From NCBI RefSeq assembly GCF_002116905.1, contig NZ_CP015118.1:4154001-4218000 (forward strand): DNA of 64,000 bases, written 5' to 3'. Below, piece by piece: positions 36,729 to 46,669 of this stretch. The stretch is from Piscinibacter gummiphilus (lineage in GTDB: Bacteria > Pseudomonadota > Gammaproteobacteria > Burkholderiales > Burkholderiaceae_C). How positions within the stretch are numbered: the first letter of the stretch is position 1; every line of letters begins with the position of its first letter. The notes beneath the pieces were generated by a model. It made no database searches. It had not been told where the DNA came from and saw nothing but the letters and a program-made list of their open reading frames with translations. Made by a program: the position numbers and the translations under genes.

Positions 36729-37982
36729 TCAGGGTCGGCCGGGCTCGGGCGAACGCGCCGGCCCGGGCACACGCCCCGCCACCAGCGTCATCAGCGGCCC
36801 GGTCATCGCGGTGGTCACGAGCGCCATCACCAGCAGCATCGTGAACAGCTCGGGGCCGATCAGGCCCGCGTCGAAGCCCACCTTGATGACGATGAGTTCC
36901 ATCAGCCCGCGCGCGTTCATCAGCGCGCCGGTGGCCAGGCTGTCGCGCCAGCCGTAGCCGGCCACCCGCGCACCGGCCGCGCCGCCCGCGATCTTGCCCA
37001 CGGCGGCCACCACGAGGATCAACGCCATCGCCCCGAGGCTCGCGCCCGAGAACGCGCTGGCGCTGGTGCCGAGGCCGGCGAGCGCGAAGAACAGCGGCAT
37101 CAGCACGACGATCGAGATCGGCTCGATCTTCTGCGCCATCGATTCGAGCAGCCGGTCGTCGCGCGGCAGGCAGGTGCCGAACAGGAAGGCGCCGAACACC
37201 GCGTGCAGGTGCAGCCATTCGGTGAGCAGCGCGCAGCCGAGCAGCCCGAGCATCAGCGCCGCGAGCACGGTGGGCGATGGCTCGCCGTCCGGCGCGTGCG
37301 TGCGCAGCAGCCACGCGAAGAAGGGCTTGAACACCAGGTAGACGAAGGCCACCAGCAGCGCCACGCCGATCGAGATCTTCGCGAAGCCGGCGTAGCCGTC
37401 GCCCGCGCCGGCGAGCGCGACCACCAGCGCCAGCAGCACCCACGCGAAGGCGTCGACCACCGCGGCGGCGCTCAGCGACAGCTGGCCGAACGGGGTGTGG
37501 GTCAGGCCGCGATCCTTCAGGATGCGGGCCATCACCGGGAACGCCGTGATGGACAGCGCGACGCCGATGAACAGCGCGAACGGCCAGAACGCCACGCCCG
37601 CAGGGGCGAGCGCCGGGTACAGCGCCGGGGAGATCGCCGCGCCGAGCCCGAACGGCGCCACCATGCTCAGCAGCCCCACCGCACCCGCGGCCTGGACCTG
37701 CTGCTTCACGCTGCGGTGGGCACGCAGTTCGAGGCCGATCACGAACATGAACAGCACGAGGCCGAAGGTCGCGAGCGACGACAACCCGGCGAGGGTCGAC
37801 CTGGCGAACAACTGCGCGTGCCACTCGGGGAACAGCTGGCCCATCACCACCGGGCCGAGCACCAGGCCGGCCGCCATCTCGCCGACGACGGCGGGCTGGC
37901 CGAGGTGGCGCAGCACCCAGCCGCACACCCGGGCCGTGGCGAGGATGACGATGAGCTGGAGCAGGAGCGCGGTGGCGTTCAT
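36729..37982 (-). CDS. CPA2-family cation:proton antiporter (KefB/NapA-like)
   Basis: 417 residues, about twelve helices. Opening LRHLGQPAVVGEMAAGLVLGP is the CPA2 signature; GLVLFMFVIGLELRAH, ALSITAFPVMARILKDRGL and SAAAVVDAFAWVLLALVVAL follow, the last carrying the D of the ion site. ATGALMNARGLMELIVIKVG near 360 is also typical. No C-terminal RCK/TrkA-N domain, so it is the plain exchanger type. Exchanges Na+ or K+ for protons at the inner membrane. Eight bases separate its stop from the UPF0104 stop. Confidence 0.93.
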   Translation of the reverse strand: MNATALLLQLIVILATARVCGWVLRHLGQPAVVGEMAAGLVLGPVVMGQLFPEWHAQLFARSTLAGLSSLATFGLVLFMFVIGLELRAHRSVKQQVQAAGAVGLLSMVAPFGLGAAISPALYPALAPAGVAFWPFALFIGVALSITAFPVMARILKDRGLTHTPFGQLSLSAAAVVDAFAWVLLALVVALAGAGDGYAGFAKISIGVALLVAFVYLVFKPFFAWLLRTHAPDGEPSPTVLAALMLGLLGCALLTEWLHLHAVFGAFLFGTCLPRDDRLLESMAQKIEPISIVVLMPLFFALAGLGTSASAFSGASLGAMALILVVAAVGKIAGGAAGARVAGYGWRDSLATGALMNARGLMELIVIKVGFDAGLIGPELFTMLLVMALVTTAMTGPLMTLVAGRVPGPARSPEPGRP

Positions 37983-38025
37983 GGTGGGCGAGCGCGGGGA
38001 AACCCGCGCATCTTGGCGACCGGGA

Positions 38026-38823
38026 TCAGCCTCCTCGCAGTTGCGCGAGCTCCCGGCGCAGCGCCTCGTTCTCGGCCGTGAGTTCGGCCACGCGCTGGCG
38101 CAACGCCTGGACTTCGTCCACCGGCTCGCCGCCGTCGCCAGCCGGGGCCTCGTCCTGCGGCGGCTTGCGCTTGCTCTCGCGCACGCGCTTGGCGGCCTGC
38201 TTGAGTTCGTCCTTGCCGGCCGTGGCGGCGGCCACCTGTTCCTCCGCGGGCAGCGAGGCCACGGCCGCGGCGGTGTTGATCGAGATCGTGCCGGATTTCA
38301 CGGCCTGCACCAGTTCCGGCGCGGCCTGCTTCTGGATCTTCTCGATCATGACCACCTGGCTGCTGCTCAGGCGGGCCGCCTTCGCGATGGCTTCGCGGGT
38401 GTCGAGCTTCGGGGGCGGCGGCGGCATCGCCACCGGGGGGGCCGCCGGGTCGGCCGGCGTGGCCTCGGCGGCCGGTGCGGGCGCCGGGAATTCCTTCAGC
38501 GCCTTCGCGATGAGCTCCTTCTTGCGCAGCGCGAGCACGCCGCGCTGGTAGTCGGAGACGCTGCGGCGCCCGAGGTGCTGGTCGATCATCCAGAGGTGCA
38601 CGTCCTCCATCGTCTGGAACCGTGTGTTCTGCACGGTCTGGAACGGCAGGCCGTGTTTCATGCAGATGCCGTAGCGGTTGTGGCCGTCGACGAGGATGTC
38701 GCCCCACAGCACCAGCGCATCGCGGCAGCCCTCGGCCAGCAGGCTCCGTTCGAGGGCATCGTGTTCGTCCTGGGTCAGTGGATCGATGTAGGCCTTGAGG
38801 TCTTCGTTGACGACGATGTTCAT
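38026..38823 (-). CDS. ParB-like nuclease-fold protein
   Basis: 265 residues. N-terminal ParB/Srx-like domain (VNEDLKAYIDPLTQDEHDAL, GDILVDGHNRYGICMKHGLP), with the DGHNR motif near 47-51. A helical KorB-like region lies at about 135-185 (SQVVMIEKIQKQAAPELVQA), and a leucine-zipper-like coiled coil closes the protein (VQALRQRVAELTAENEALRR). It differs from chromosomal ParB in lacking the GERRW box and ParA neighbour, so it is more likely a plasmid-type or phage-type DNA-binding relative. The proline/alanine linker around 112-138 is low-complexity. Confidence 0.85.
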   Translation of the reverse strand: MNIVVNEDLKAYIDPLTQDEHDALERSLLAEGCRDALVLWGDILVDGHNRYGICMKHGLPFQTVQNTRFQTMEDVHLWMIDQHLGRRSVSDYQRGVLALRKKELIAKALKEFPAPAPAAEATPADPAAPPVAMPPPPPKLDTREAIAKAARLSSSQVVMIEKIQKQAAPELVQAVKSGTISINTAAAVASLPAEEQVAAATAGKDELKQAAKRVRESKRKPPQDEAPAGDGGEPVDEVQALRQRVAELTAENEALRRELAQLRGG

Positions 38824-38980
38824 CGGGTGGAGCAGAAAAGCGGAAACAGGGGCGCGATTCTAGTGGCGTATTTCGCGGACGGCCGTGCACAACCGGGGTC
38901 TTCCCGACCTTCAGCCGCACGCCCGTGCACCGAAAACGAGTCACCCGCGGCCGGATGCCGCATTCCAAGAAGTACGACGA

Positions 38981-40534
38981 ATGACGTCTCTCGCCTCCCT
39001 GACGATCGGCCGCCGGCTCGCGCTCGGCTTCGGCCTCGTGATCGCCCTCGCGCTCGCAGTGGCCATCTACGGCAGCCTGCAGTTCCGCCACCTCAGCGCC
39101 CAGACCGACCGCCTCGCGAACGACCGCATGGTCAAGCTGGAGCAGGCGAGCACGGTGCGCGACAACGTGGGCACCCTGTCGCGCAACCTGCGCGACCTGA
39201 TCCTGAGCATGGACGAGGACGTCCGCCAGGCCCAGCTGAAGGAGGCTGCCGCGGCGACCGCGCAGAACACCGAGTTGATGAAGGCCCTCGACGAGTCCGT
39301 GCGCAGCGAGGAAGGCCGTGCCGTGATGAAGGCGCTCGCCGCCACCGGCGCCGAGTACGGCGCGGCCACGGGCAAGGTGATGGAGTTCGCGCGCCAGTCC
39401 GCGAACGAGCAGGCTCGCGACACGCTGTTCAAGGAAGTGGCGCCCGCCCAGGCGGCCTACCTGAAGGCGCTGAAGGACATGATCACGCTGCAGCGCGACC
39501 TCAGCCGCCAGGCCGCGAGCAGCGTGCAGGCCACCGCCAACTGGACCTCGCTGCTGATGCTCGTGCTGGCCGCGTGTTCCGGCATCGCCGGCGCCGTCGT
39601 CGCGTGGCGCCTCGCCCGCGCGATCGTGGGCCAGCTCGGCGGCGAGCCCACCTATGCCTCGTCCGTCGCCCGAGAGATCGCGGCCGGCAACCTGGCCGTC
39701 GCCGTGTCGTTGCGCACCGGCGACACCACGAGCCTGCTCGCCGGCATGAAGGACATGCGCGACCGCCTCGCCGCCATCGTGGGCCAGGTGCGCCACAGCT
39801 CGGACAGCATCGCCACCGGCTCGAGCGAGATCGCGAGCGGCAACCAGGACCTGTCGCAGCGCACCGAGCAGCAGGCCTCGAGCCTGCAGCAGACCGCCGC
39901 GTCGATGGAGCAACTCACCGGCACCGTGCGCACGAACGCCGACACCGCCCGCGCCGCCACGCAGATGGCGATGTCGGCGAGCGAGGTGGCGACGCAGGGC
40001 GGCAAGGTCGTCTCCGACGTGGTCGACACGATGGGCGCGATCACGGAGGCCAGCCGCCGCATCGGCGACATCATCAGCGTGATCGACGGCATCGCCTTCC
40101 AGACCAACATCCTCGCCCTCAACGCCGCGGTGGAAGCAGCCCGTGCGGGCGAACAGGGCCGCGGCTTCGCGGTGGTGGCGGGTGAGGTGCGTTCGCTCGC
40201 GCAGCGCAGCGCCCAGGCCGCCAAGGAGATCAAGACCCTCATCAACGACAGCGTCGAAAAGGTCGAGACCGGCAGCCGCCAGGTGCAGGACGCCGGCACC
40301 ACGATGAGCGACCTCGTGAACCAGGTGCGCCGCGTGAGCGACCTGATCGCCGAGATCAGTGCGGCCACGGAAGCGCAGACGGACGGCATCGGGCAGGTCA
40401 GCGGGTCGGTGTCGGCGCTCGACAACGTGACGCAGCAGAACGCGGCGCTGGTGGAGGAAGCGGCCGCGGCGGCCGAGAGCCTGAAGCAGCAGGCGGGACG
40501 GCTGGTGGACGCGGTCGCGGTGTTCCGGCTCTGA
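38981..40534 (+). CDS. Methyl-accepting chemotaxis protein
   Basis: 517 residues. First membrane helix about 12-30, periplasmic four-helix sensor (about 32-185), second helix WTSLLMLVLAACSGIAGAVV, then a HAMP-like stretch and the signalling domain. The hairpin tip reads ISVIDGIAFQTNILALNAAV EAARAGEQGRGF in two parts, and methylation-type helices flank it. Tsr/Tar-like class with ligand domain of 4HB_MCP type; ligand unknown. It ends 15 bases before a long inverted repeat that may terminate transcription. Confidence 0.96.
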   Translation: MTSLASLTIGRRLALGFGLVIALALAVAIYGSLQFRHLSAQTDRLANDRMVKLEQASTVRDNVGTLSRNLRDLILSMDEDVRQAQLKEAAAATAQNTELMKALDESVRSEEGRAVMKALAATGAEYGAATGKVMEFARQSANEQARDTLFKEVAPAQAAYLKALKDMITLQRDLSRQAASSVQATANWTSLLMLVLAACSGIAGAVVAWRLARAIVGQLGGEPTYASSVAREIAAGNLAVAVSLRTGDTTSLLAGMKDMRDRLAAIVGQVRHSSDSIATGSSEIASGNQDLSQRTEQQASSLQQTAASMEQLTGTVRTNADTARAATQMAMSASEVATQGGKVVSDVVDTMGAITEASRRIGDIISVIDGIAFQTNILALNAAVEAARAGEQGRGFAVVAGEVRSLAQRSAQAAKEIKTLINDSVEKVETGSRQVQDAGTTMSDLVNQVRRVSDLIAEISAATEAQTDGIGQVSGSVSALDNVTQQNAALVEEAAAAAESLKQQAGRLVDAVAVFRL

Positions 40535-40549
40535 CCACCCAACCCTCAC

Positions 40550-40619
40550 GTCATCCCGGCGCAGGCCGGGACCCCGGGCTTCGTTCACCGCCCAGGGTCC
40601 CGGCGTGCGCCGGGATGAC
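40550..40619. repeat. Repeat family A, palindromic pair (REP-like)
   Basis: Two 25-base arms (40550-40574 and 40595-40619) pair with one mismatch: one begins GTCATCCCGGCGCAGG, and the other ends CGCCGGGATGAC. A 20-base loop lies between. It starts 15 bases after the chemotaxis gene stop and would form a strong hairpin in RNA, so it could protect or terminate the transcript. Same family as 21892-21921 and 43386-43465. Confidence 0.88.
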
Positions 40620-40696
40620 AGCTTGCTGCTTGTCACGACTTTGACATTCGCTGTTCCTAGGATCGCGGGCTTTGCCCCGCCGACCAAGGAACCCCG

Positions 40697-42961
40697 ATGC
40701 CACCGTTCAAGAAGTCCCTGCTCTCCCTCGTCGCCGCCACCGCCCTGACGGTCGGCCTCGCCGCCTGCGGGGGAAGCGATGACGACACGGTGACCCAGCC
40801 TCCGGCCTCGACGGCCCCCGCCGCCGCCGCGTTCGCGATGACCGCGTTCGTGCCGGTCAACGGCGTGGCCGAGATCGTCGCGGCGACCCCGGACGGCCTC
40901 ACCCTGGTCTACACGAGCGCCGACGCCGGCACCATCGGCCTCGTCGACATCACCGACCCGGCCGCGCCGAAGACACTCCCGACCGTGGACGTGCGCAAGG
41001 CCGGCGTGGGCGAGCCCACCTCGGTGGCCATCACGCCGGACGGCAAGTTCGCCATCGTCGCCGTGCGCATGGGCGACGACGTGACGAACGCGAACCCCGG
41101 CCTGCTCCGCGTGTACGACCTCTCGAACAAGAGCGCCGTCACGTGGGTCAAGGACATCACCGTGGGCATCGGCCCCGACTCCATCGCCCTCGTGGGCAGC
41201 ACCACCACGCTGCGCGCGGTGGTCGCCATCGAGGACGAGGAAACGCTCGCGAACGGCGATGCGAGCATCCCCGGCGTGCGCCCGGGCCGCATCGACGTGG
41301 TGGGCCTGCAGGACCTGCCCGGCTACGGCGGAACGTCCACCGGCGTCCAGTCGCTCGAGCTGGTCACCGCGCTGAAGGCCGCCGCGGGCGTGAACTACGC
41401 GGACGATCCGCAGCCCGAGTTCGTCTCCGTGCGCGCGGGCACGAACACGGCTGTCGTCTCGCTGCAGGAGAACAACGCCGTCGCGCTGGTCGACCTGTCC
41501 GACCCGAAGACGCCGAAGCTCACGTCGGTCCACGGCACCGGCACGGTCACGCGCACCGGCGACGCCGACATCAAGAAGGACACCGAGATCAGCTTCACCG
41601 ACTCGTTCACCGGCCGCCGCGAGGCCGATGCCGTGGCGTGGCTGACCGACACCGTGTTCGCCACGGCCAACGAGGGCGACACCGCGAAGGGTGCCGACGG
41701 CGTCTTCCCGGGCGGCCGCGGCTTCACGCTGTTCGACACCACCGGCAAGGTCGTGTACGAAGGCGGTGCCAGCACCGAACTGCACGCCGTCCAGTACGGC
41801 CACTACCCCGACAGCCGCTCGGCCGCCAAGGGCGTCGAGATCGAAGGCGTGGCCACCGCCACGTACGGCGGCACGCCGTTCCTGTTCGTCGGTTCCGAAC
41901 GCGGTGGCTTCGTCGAAGTGCACCGCCTCGACAGCGGCACGACGCCGACGTACGTGCAGATGCTGCCCACGGGCATGTCCCCCGAAGGCCTGGCCACCAT
42001 CACGGGCCGCGCCGACGGCAAGCAGCTGTTCGTCACCGCCAACGAAGGCGACGGCTCGCTGAACCTCTACCAGTTCTACCCGAACGGCCCGACGCCGAAC
42101 GCGGCCGAGCCGCAGATCGCCGCGAAGGACGCCACCATCCCCTGGGGCGCCCTGTCCGGCCTGACCACCGACGGCACCTACCTGTACGCCGTGCCCGACA
42201 ACGCGTTCGGCCAGTCGCGCATCTGGCGCCTGAACGCGGCCGACGTCGCGAAGGGCCGCATCACGATCGACAAGGTGATCCCGCTGACGCTCGCCGGTGC
42301 GAAGTTCAACGCCGACGCCGAGGGCATCGCCGTGCTGGCCGACGGCAGCTTCTGGGTCGCGATGGAAGGCGCCAACGTCGCCGGCAACGAACTCGTGAAG
42401 GTGACGGCCGACGGCGTGGTGACGCAGCGCGTGAAGCTGTCCGCCGCGATCCAGGCGAAGTTCGCGAACGCGAACAACACCACCGGCTTCGAGGGCGTGA
42501 CCGCGTCGGCCGACGGCAACACGCTGTACGTCGCGCTGCAGCGCGGCTTCGACATCACGAAGCCGTTCGCCGCCGTGCTCAAGTACGACGTGCCCACCGA
42601 CACCTGGACCAGCGCCCAGTACCCGCTCGAGCAGCACAGCGTGAATCCGACGACGTACTGGATGGGTCTCTCCGAGATCCAGCTGACGACCGACGGCCGC
42701 CTGCTGCTGATCGAACGCGACAAGGGCGGCGGCGAAGGCCGTGCCATCAACGCCGAGGTCAAGCGCATCTACAGCGTGCCGGCGAGCGCGGTGGTCGACG
42801 GGGCCACCCTCACGAAGACGCTGGTGCGCGACCTCCGCAAGGACTACCGCTGGCTCCACGAGAAGGCCGAGGGCATGGTCGTCTTCAAGGGTGACCTGTG
42901 GGTCGTCAACGACAACGACGGCGGCGGCTGGACCCGCATGCTGAACACCGGCAAGCTGTGA
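40697..42961 (+). CDS. Lipoprotein with phytase-type esterase domain (esterase-like activity of phytase family)
   Basis: 754 residues. Lipoprotein signal with lipobox LAACG (Cys about 24). Residues ~40-460 form a beta-propeller or choice-of-anchor-I-like repeat region (VTPDGLTLVYTSADAGTIGL, VFATANEGDTAKGADGVFPG, FVTANEGDGSLNLYQFYPNG). The C-terminal half (about 470-754) matches the esterase-like phytase family: LYAVPDNAFGQSRIWRLNAA, NADAEGIAVLADGSFWVAME, TGFEGVTASADGNTLYVALQ and LTTDGRLLLIERDKGGGEG. Both halves are surface or periplasmic phosphoesterase-like. Relatives in phosphate-scavenging bacteria are induced by phosphate limitation; no Pho box was confirmed. Confidence 0.88.
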   Translation: MPPFKKSLLSLVAATALTVGLAACGGSDDDTVTQPPASTAPAAAAFAMTAFVPVNGVAEIVAATPDGLTLVYTSADAGTIGLVDITDPAAPKTLPTVDVRKAGVGEPTSVAITPDGKFAIVAVRMGDDVTNANPGLLRVYDLSNKSAVTWVKDITVGIGPDSIALVGSTTTLRAVVAIEDEETLANGDASIPGVRPGRIDVVGLQDLPGYGGTSTGVQSLELVTALKAAAGVNYADDPQPEFVSVRAGTNTAVVSLQENNAVALVDLSDPKTPKLTSVHGTGTVTRTGDADIKKDTEISFTDSFTGRREADAVAWLTDTVFATANEGDTAKGADGVFPGGRGFTLFDTTGKVVYEGGASTELHAVQYGHYPDSRSAAKGVEIEGVATATYGGTPFLFVGSERGGFVEVHRLDSGTTPTYVQMLPTGMSPEGLATITGRADGKQLFVTANEGDGSLNLYQFYPNGPTPNAAEPQIAAKDATIPWGALSGLTTDGTYLYAVPDNAFGQSRIWRLNAADVAKGRITIDKVIPLTLAGAKFNADAEGIAVLADGSFWVAMEGANVAGNELVKVTADGVVTQRVKLSAAIQAKFANANNTTGFEGVTASADGNTLYVALQRGFDITKPFAAVLKYDVPTDTWTSAQYPLEQHSVNPTTYWMGLSEIQLTTDGRLLLIERDKGGGEGRAINAEVKRIYSVPASAVVDGATLTKTLVRDLRKDYRWLHEKAEGMVVFKGDLWVVNDNDGGGWTRMLNTGKL

Positions 42962-43039
42962 CCTGATCTTTCCCGGGTGGACGCGGCCGCCGCGGCGGTC
43001 TACAGTGGACGCGTCGTGTCTTCCCCGGGAGTCAGCTCG

Positions 43040-43372
43040 ATGGCCACACCACACGCCCGTTCCGGCGAACTGCTCGAGATCCTGCCGTTCGCCGAAACCT
43101 TCCCGCTCGAACAATCCATCGCGCTGGTGCGCTCGGACCACTGGGAAGTGCTCCGGCTCGTGCTGCCCGCCGGCAAGATCGTGCCCGAACACAAGGTGGC
43201 CAGTGTCACGCTGCTGCAGTGCATCGAAGGGTGCCTCGAACTGACGGCGCACGGCAAGACGCAGAAGATGCGCGCCGGCCACCTCGTGTACCTCGCCCCG
43301 AACGAACCGCACGGCTGGAAGGCCATCAAGGATTCACAGGTGCTCGTGACGATGCTCGTCGCACGGGAGTGA
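43040..43372 (+). CDS. Small cupin domain protein
   Basis: 110 residues from MATPHARSGEL (an upstream start at 42977 is possible). One cupin barrel: VLRLVLPAGKIVPEHKVASV, CIEGCLELTAHGKTQKMRAG, and HLVYLAPNEPHGWKAI. The first motif has one His (EHK) and the second an HGW, giving an incomplete metal site compared with classical cupins. Such proteins are often small sensors or isomerases; role not known. It ends 13 bases before a palindromic repeat. Confidence 0.85.
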   Translation: MATPHARSGELLEILPFAETFPLEQSIALVRSDHWEVLRLVLPAGKIVPEHKVASVTLLQCIEGCLELTAHGKTQKMRAGHLVYLAPNEPHGWKAIKDSQVLVTMLVARE

Positions 43373-43385
43373 CCCGCACGGAGCC

Positions 43386-43465
43386 GTCACCCCGGCGAAC
43401 GCCGGGGCCCACTGTCCCTTCAGCACGCTCCGGCCAGGGTGGATCCCGGCGTTCGCCAGGATGAC
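43386..43465. repeat. Repeat family A, palindromic pair overlapping the P450 start
   Basis: Arms of 27 bases at 43386-43412 and 43439-43465 match at 23 positions; one starts GTCACCCCGGCGAACGCC, and the other ends TTCGCCAGGATGAC. The ATG of the cytochrome P450 (43461) is inside the second arm, so the repeat supplies its start codon. Confidence 0.88.
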
Positions 43466-44549
43466 GTGCCAGCGAAACGAACCGGAGCCCTCCATCGACA
43501 TCCTGAAGGCCGCGAGCCATCCCGACCCCTACCCCGCGTACCGTCAGCTGCTGGCCGGTCCTGATCCCGTGTTCGACCCGGCCAGCGGCCTGTGGATCGT
43601 GACCCGCGGCGCGACCGTGCTCGACGCCCTGCGGCACCCCGACCTGCGCGTTCGCCCGCCGGTCGAGCCGGTGCCCCGCGCGCTCGTGGGCAGTCCCGTC
43701 GGCGAACTGTTCGGGCACCTCGTGCGCCAGAACGACGGCCCCGCACGGCACGATGCGCCCAAGGCGTCGTTGCAGCGCGCGTTGGCCGCCGTGCCGCTGG
43801 ACGATGCGGCCCGCCGCACGGCCCGCGTGATGGCCGCGTCACTGGACCTCGACGACTGGCACCTCGAGGTGCCGGTGCGGTCGGTCGCCGACCTGCTGGG
43901 ATTCCCCGCGGAAGATCACGCCGCGGTGGCCGGCTGGGTGCGCGACGTGGTCGCCGCGTTCGCACCGGGGGGTGACCTCACCGCGGGCAGTGCCGCGGCA
44001 CGCACGCTCATGGAACGCTTCGACGGGTTTCTCGCCCGCGCCGCCGAGGGCCTCGTGGCGCGGGTGGCGGCCGAACCCTGGGAAGACGGCGCCGCATTGC
44101 GCGCCAACCTCGCCGGCCTGCTGGTGCAGACGTTCGAGGCCACGGCGGCCTTGCTGGGCAACACGGTGGTGGCGCTGGCGCGGGGTGGTGACGGATCGGA
44201 CCTGCCCGGGCTCGTGGACCAGGTGATGCGCCTCGACGCACCGGTGCAGAACACCCGCCGTTTCGCGGCGGCGCCGTTGCGGCTCGGGGAGGCGGACCTG
44301 CCGCAAGGCGCGGCGGTGCTCCTGGTGCTCGCGGCGGCCGGTCACGACCCGGCATTCGACGCGGAACGGAACCCCCTCGGGTTCGGTTGGGGCCCGCATG
44401 CCTGCCCGGGAGCGGCGCTGGCCCGTTCGATCGTGGTGGGGGCGCTGTCGGAGCGGATGCGCCACCGGGCCGGATGGCCCGCCACGTGGCGCTACAAGCC
44501 GCTCGTCAATGCCCGCCTGCCGCTGTTCGCGGCGGGAGGTCAGTGGTAG
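43461..44549 (+). CDS. Cytochrome P450, short and with an altered ExxR motif
   Basis: 362 residues, shorter than the usual ~400. Heme loop FGWGPHACPGAALA with the axial Cys near 317 is intact, and the I-helix reads LLVQTFEATAALLGN with the Glu and Thr of the acid-alcohol pair. The K-helix ExxR position reads VDQVMRLDAP (CAG at 44220-44222), i.e. QxxR, a rare substitution. Homology begins at ILKAASHPDPYPAYRQLLAG; the short stretch before it starts inside repeat family A. Likely soluble class I P450; no ferredoxin gene is close. The substrate is unknown. Confidence 0.88.
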   Translation: MTCQRNEPEPSIDILKAASHPDPYPAYRQLLAGPDPVFDPASGLWIVTRGATVLDALRHPDLRVRPPVEPVPRALVGSPVGELFGHLVRQNDGPARHDAPKASLQRALAAVPLDDAARRTARVMAASLDLDDWHLEVPVRSVADLLGFPAEDHAAVAGWVRDVVAAFAPGGDLTAGSAAARTLMERFDGFLARAAEGLVARVAAEPWEDGAALRANLAGLLVQTFEATAALLGNTVVALARGGDGSDLPGLVDQVMRLDAPVQNTRRFAAAPLRLGEADLPQGAAVLLVLAAAGHDPAFDAERNPLGFGWGPHACPGAALARSIVVGALSERMRHRAGWPATWRYKPLVNARLPLFAAGGQW

Positions 44550-44749
44550 CGGGGCGCCACGGCGGGCGTCGCGTATTCGCGGCCGACGACGGCCCGCGCG
44601 TAGAGGTAGTTGTCCCGTGCCCGGTCGCTCAGGGCGTCCATCTGCACGTGGCCTTCGGCGTCGCAGGGAAAGGTCAGCGCACGGCCTTCCTGGAACAAGG
44701 ACTGGAAGCGGATCTCGTAACCCACCTGGTCAAGGCTCTTGGATTTCAT
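44540..44749 (-). CDS. Small conserved hypothetical protein
   Basis: 69 residues: KSLDQVGYEIRFQSLFQEGR, ALTFPCDAEGHVQMDALSDR and ARDNYLYARAVVGREYATPA. The pattern is known to me as a recurrent short protein in Burkholderiales, but it has no named function. The ATG at 44749 is preceded by a purine-rich GAAAGG stretch. It overlaps the last ten bases of the P450, convergent. Confidence 0.8.
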   Translation of the reverse strand: MKSKSLDQVGYEIRFQSLFQEGRALTFPCDAEGHVQMDALSDRARDNYLYARAVVGREYATPAVAPRYH

Positions 44750-44871
44750 GATGAAACCTTTCCGTCAACTCATTCCGGCTCACCGCGGGGTTCCCCTCCG
44801 CCCCCGGCACCTGGAATGGCAGTGCCGATGAGTCAAATCTACGCGTCCGGCATCGATCCTGCTGTCGGTTC

Positions 44872-44918
44872 GGCGCCGTGCGGCGTGTCAGCGAAATGCC
44901 CTACACGCCGTCGGCGCC
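44872..44918 (+). promoter_or_regulatory. Long hairpin in the dbpA leader
   Basis: Arms 44872-44888 (GGCGCCGTGCGGCGTGT) and 44903-44918 (ACACGCCGTCGGCGCC) pair along almost their whole length, with one bulge and a 14-base loop. It ends 28 bases before the dbpA ATG. No T-run follows. It could be a structured RNA leader through which the helicase regulates itself or responds to temperature. Confidence 0.5.
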
Positions 44919-44946
44919 GGGTACCCGGGGGAGCGGATAATCCCGC

Positions 44947-46338
<1,392 letters not shown>

Positions 46339-46449
46339 CGGAGGGCCGCACGGCTTTACGAACCGCAACACCCGGTGCGTCAACAGACGCAGGGCCGCCG
46401 CCGTTGTCAGTGCAGGGGTCTCCCTCGATGCCCCGATGGAGTGACAACG

Positions 46450-46647
46450 ATGATTCGAACACGGTTGCGCGGCGGTGCCGCGCTGCTGGCCGCGGGCCTG
46501 CTCGCGGTGAGCCTCTCGGGTTGTGTGGTGGTGCCGGTGCCGCATGCGCGCGCACGCGGCGTGGTGGTGGTGGAACCGGGCTATGGCTACGGCCCGCCGC
46601 CTCCCCCGCCGCCGCGGTACCGCGACCGGCGAGACTGGCGCTATTGA
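46450..46647 (+). CDS. Small Pro/Gly-rich lipoprotein
   Basis: 65 residues. Signal peptide with lipobox LSGC (Cys25), then VVVPVPHARARGVVVVEPGY, a polyproline stretch and a basic RYRDRRDWRY tail. Such short lipoproteins are common in Burkholderiales; the function is unknown. It may follow dbpA on the same transcript, 111 bases later, but probably has its own promoter. Confidence 0.75.
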   Translation: MIRTRLRGGAALLAAGLLAVSLSGCVVVPVPHARARGVVVVEPGYGYGPPPPPPPRYRDRRDWRY

Positions 46648-46669
46648 AGCTCGAAGCGCCTCGGATCCG

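Noticed and set aside
37979..43312. A 1777-codon open frame on the minus strand covering the chemotaxis and lipoprotein genes
   Set aside because: It is an antisense shadow of high-GC genes: composition is poor in hydrophobic and rich in Arg/Gly/His, no domain, and it crosses two well-supported plus-strand genes and a repeat.
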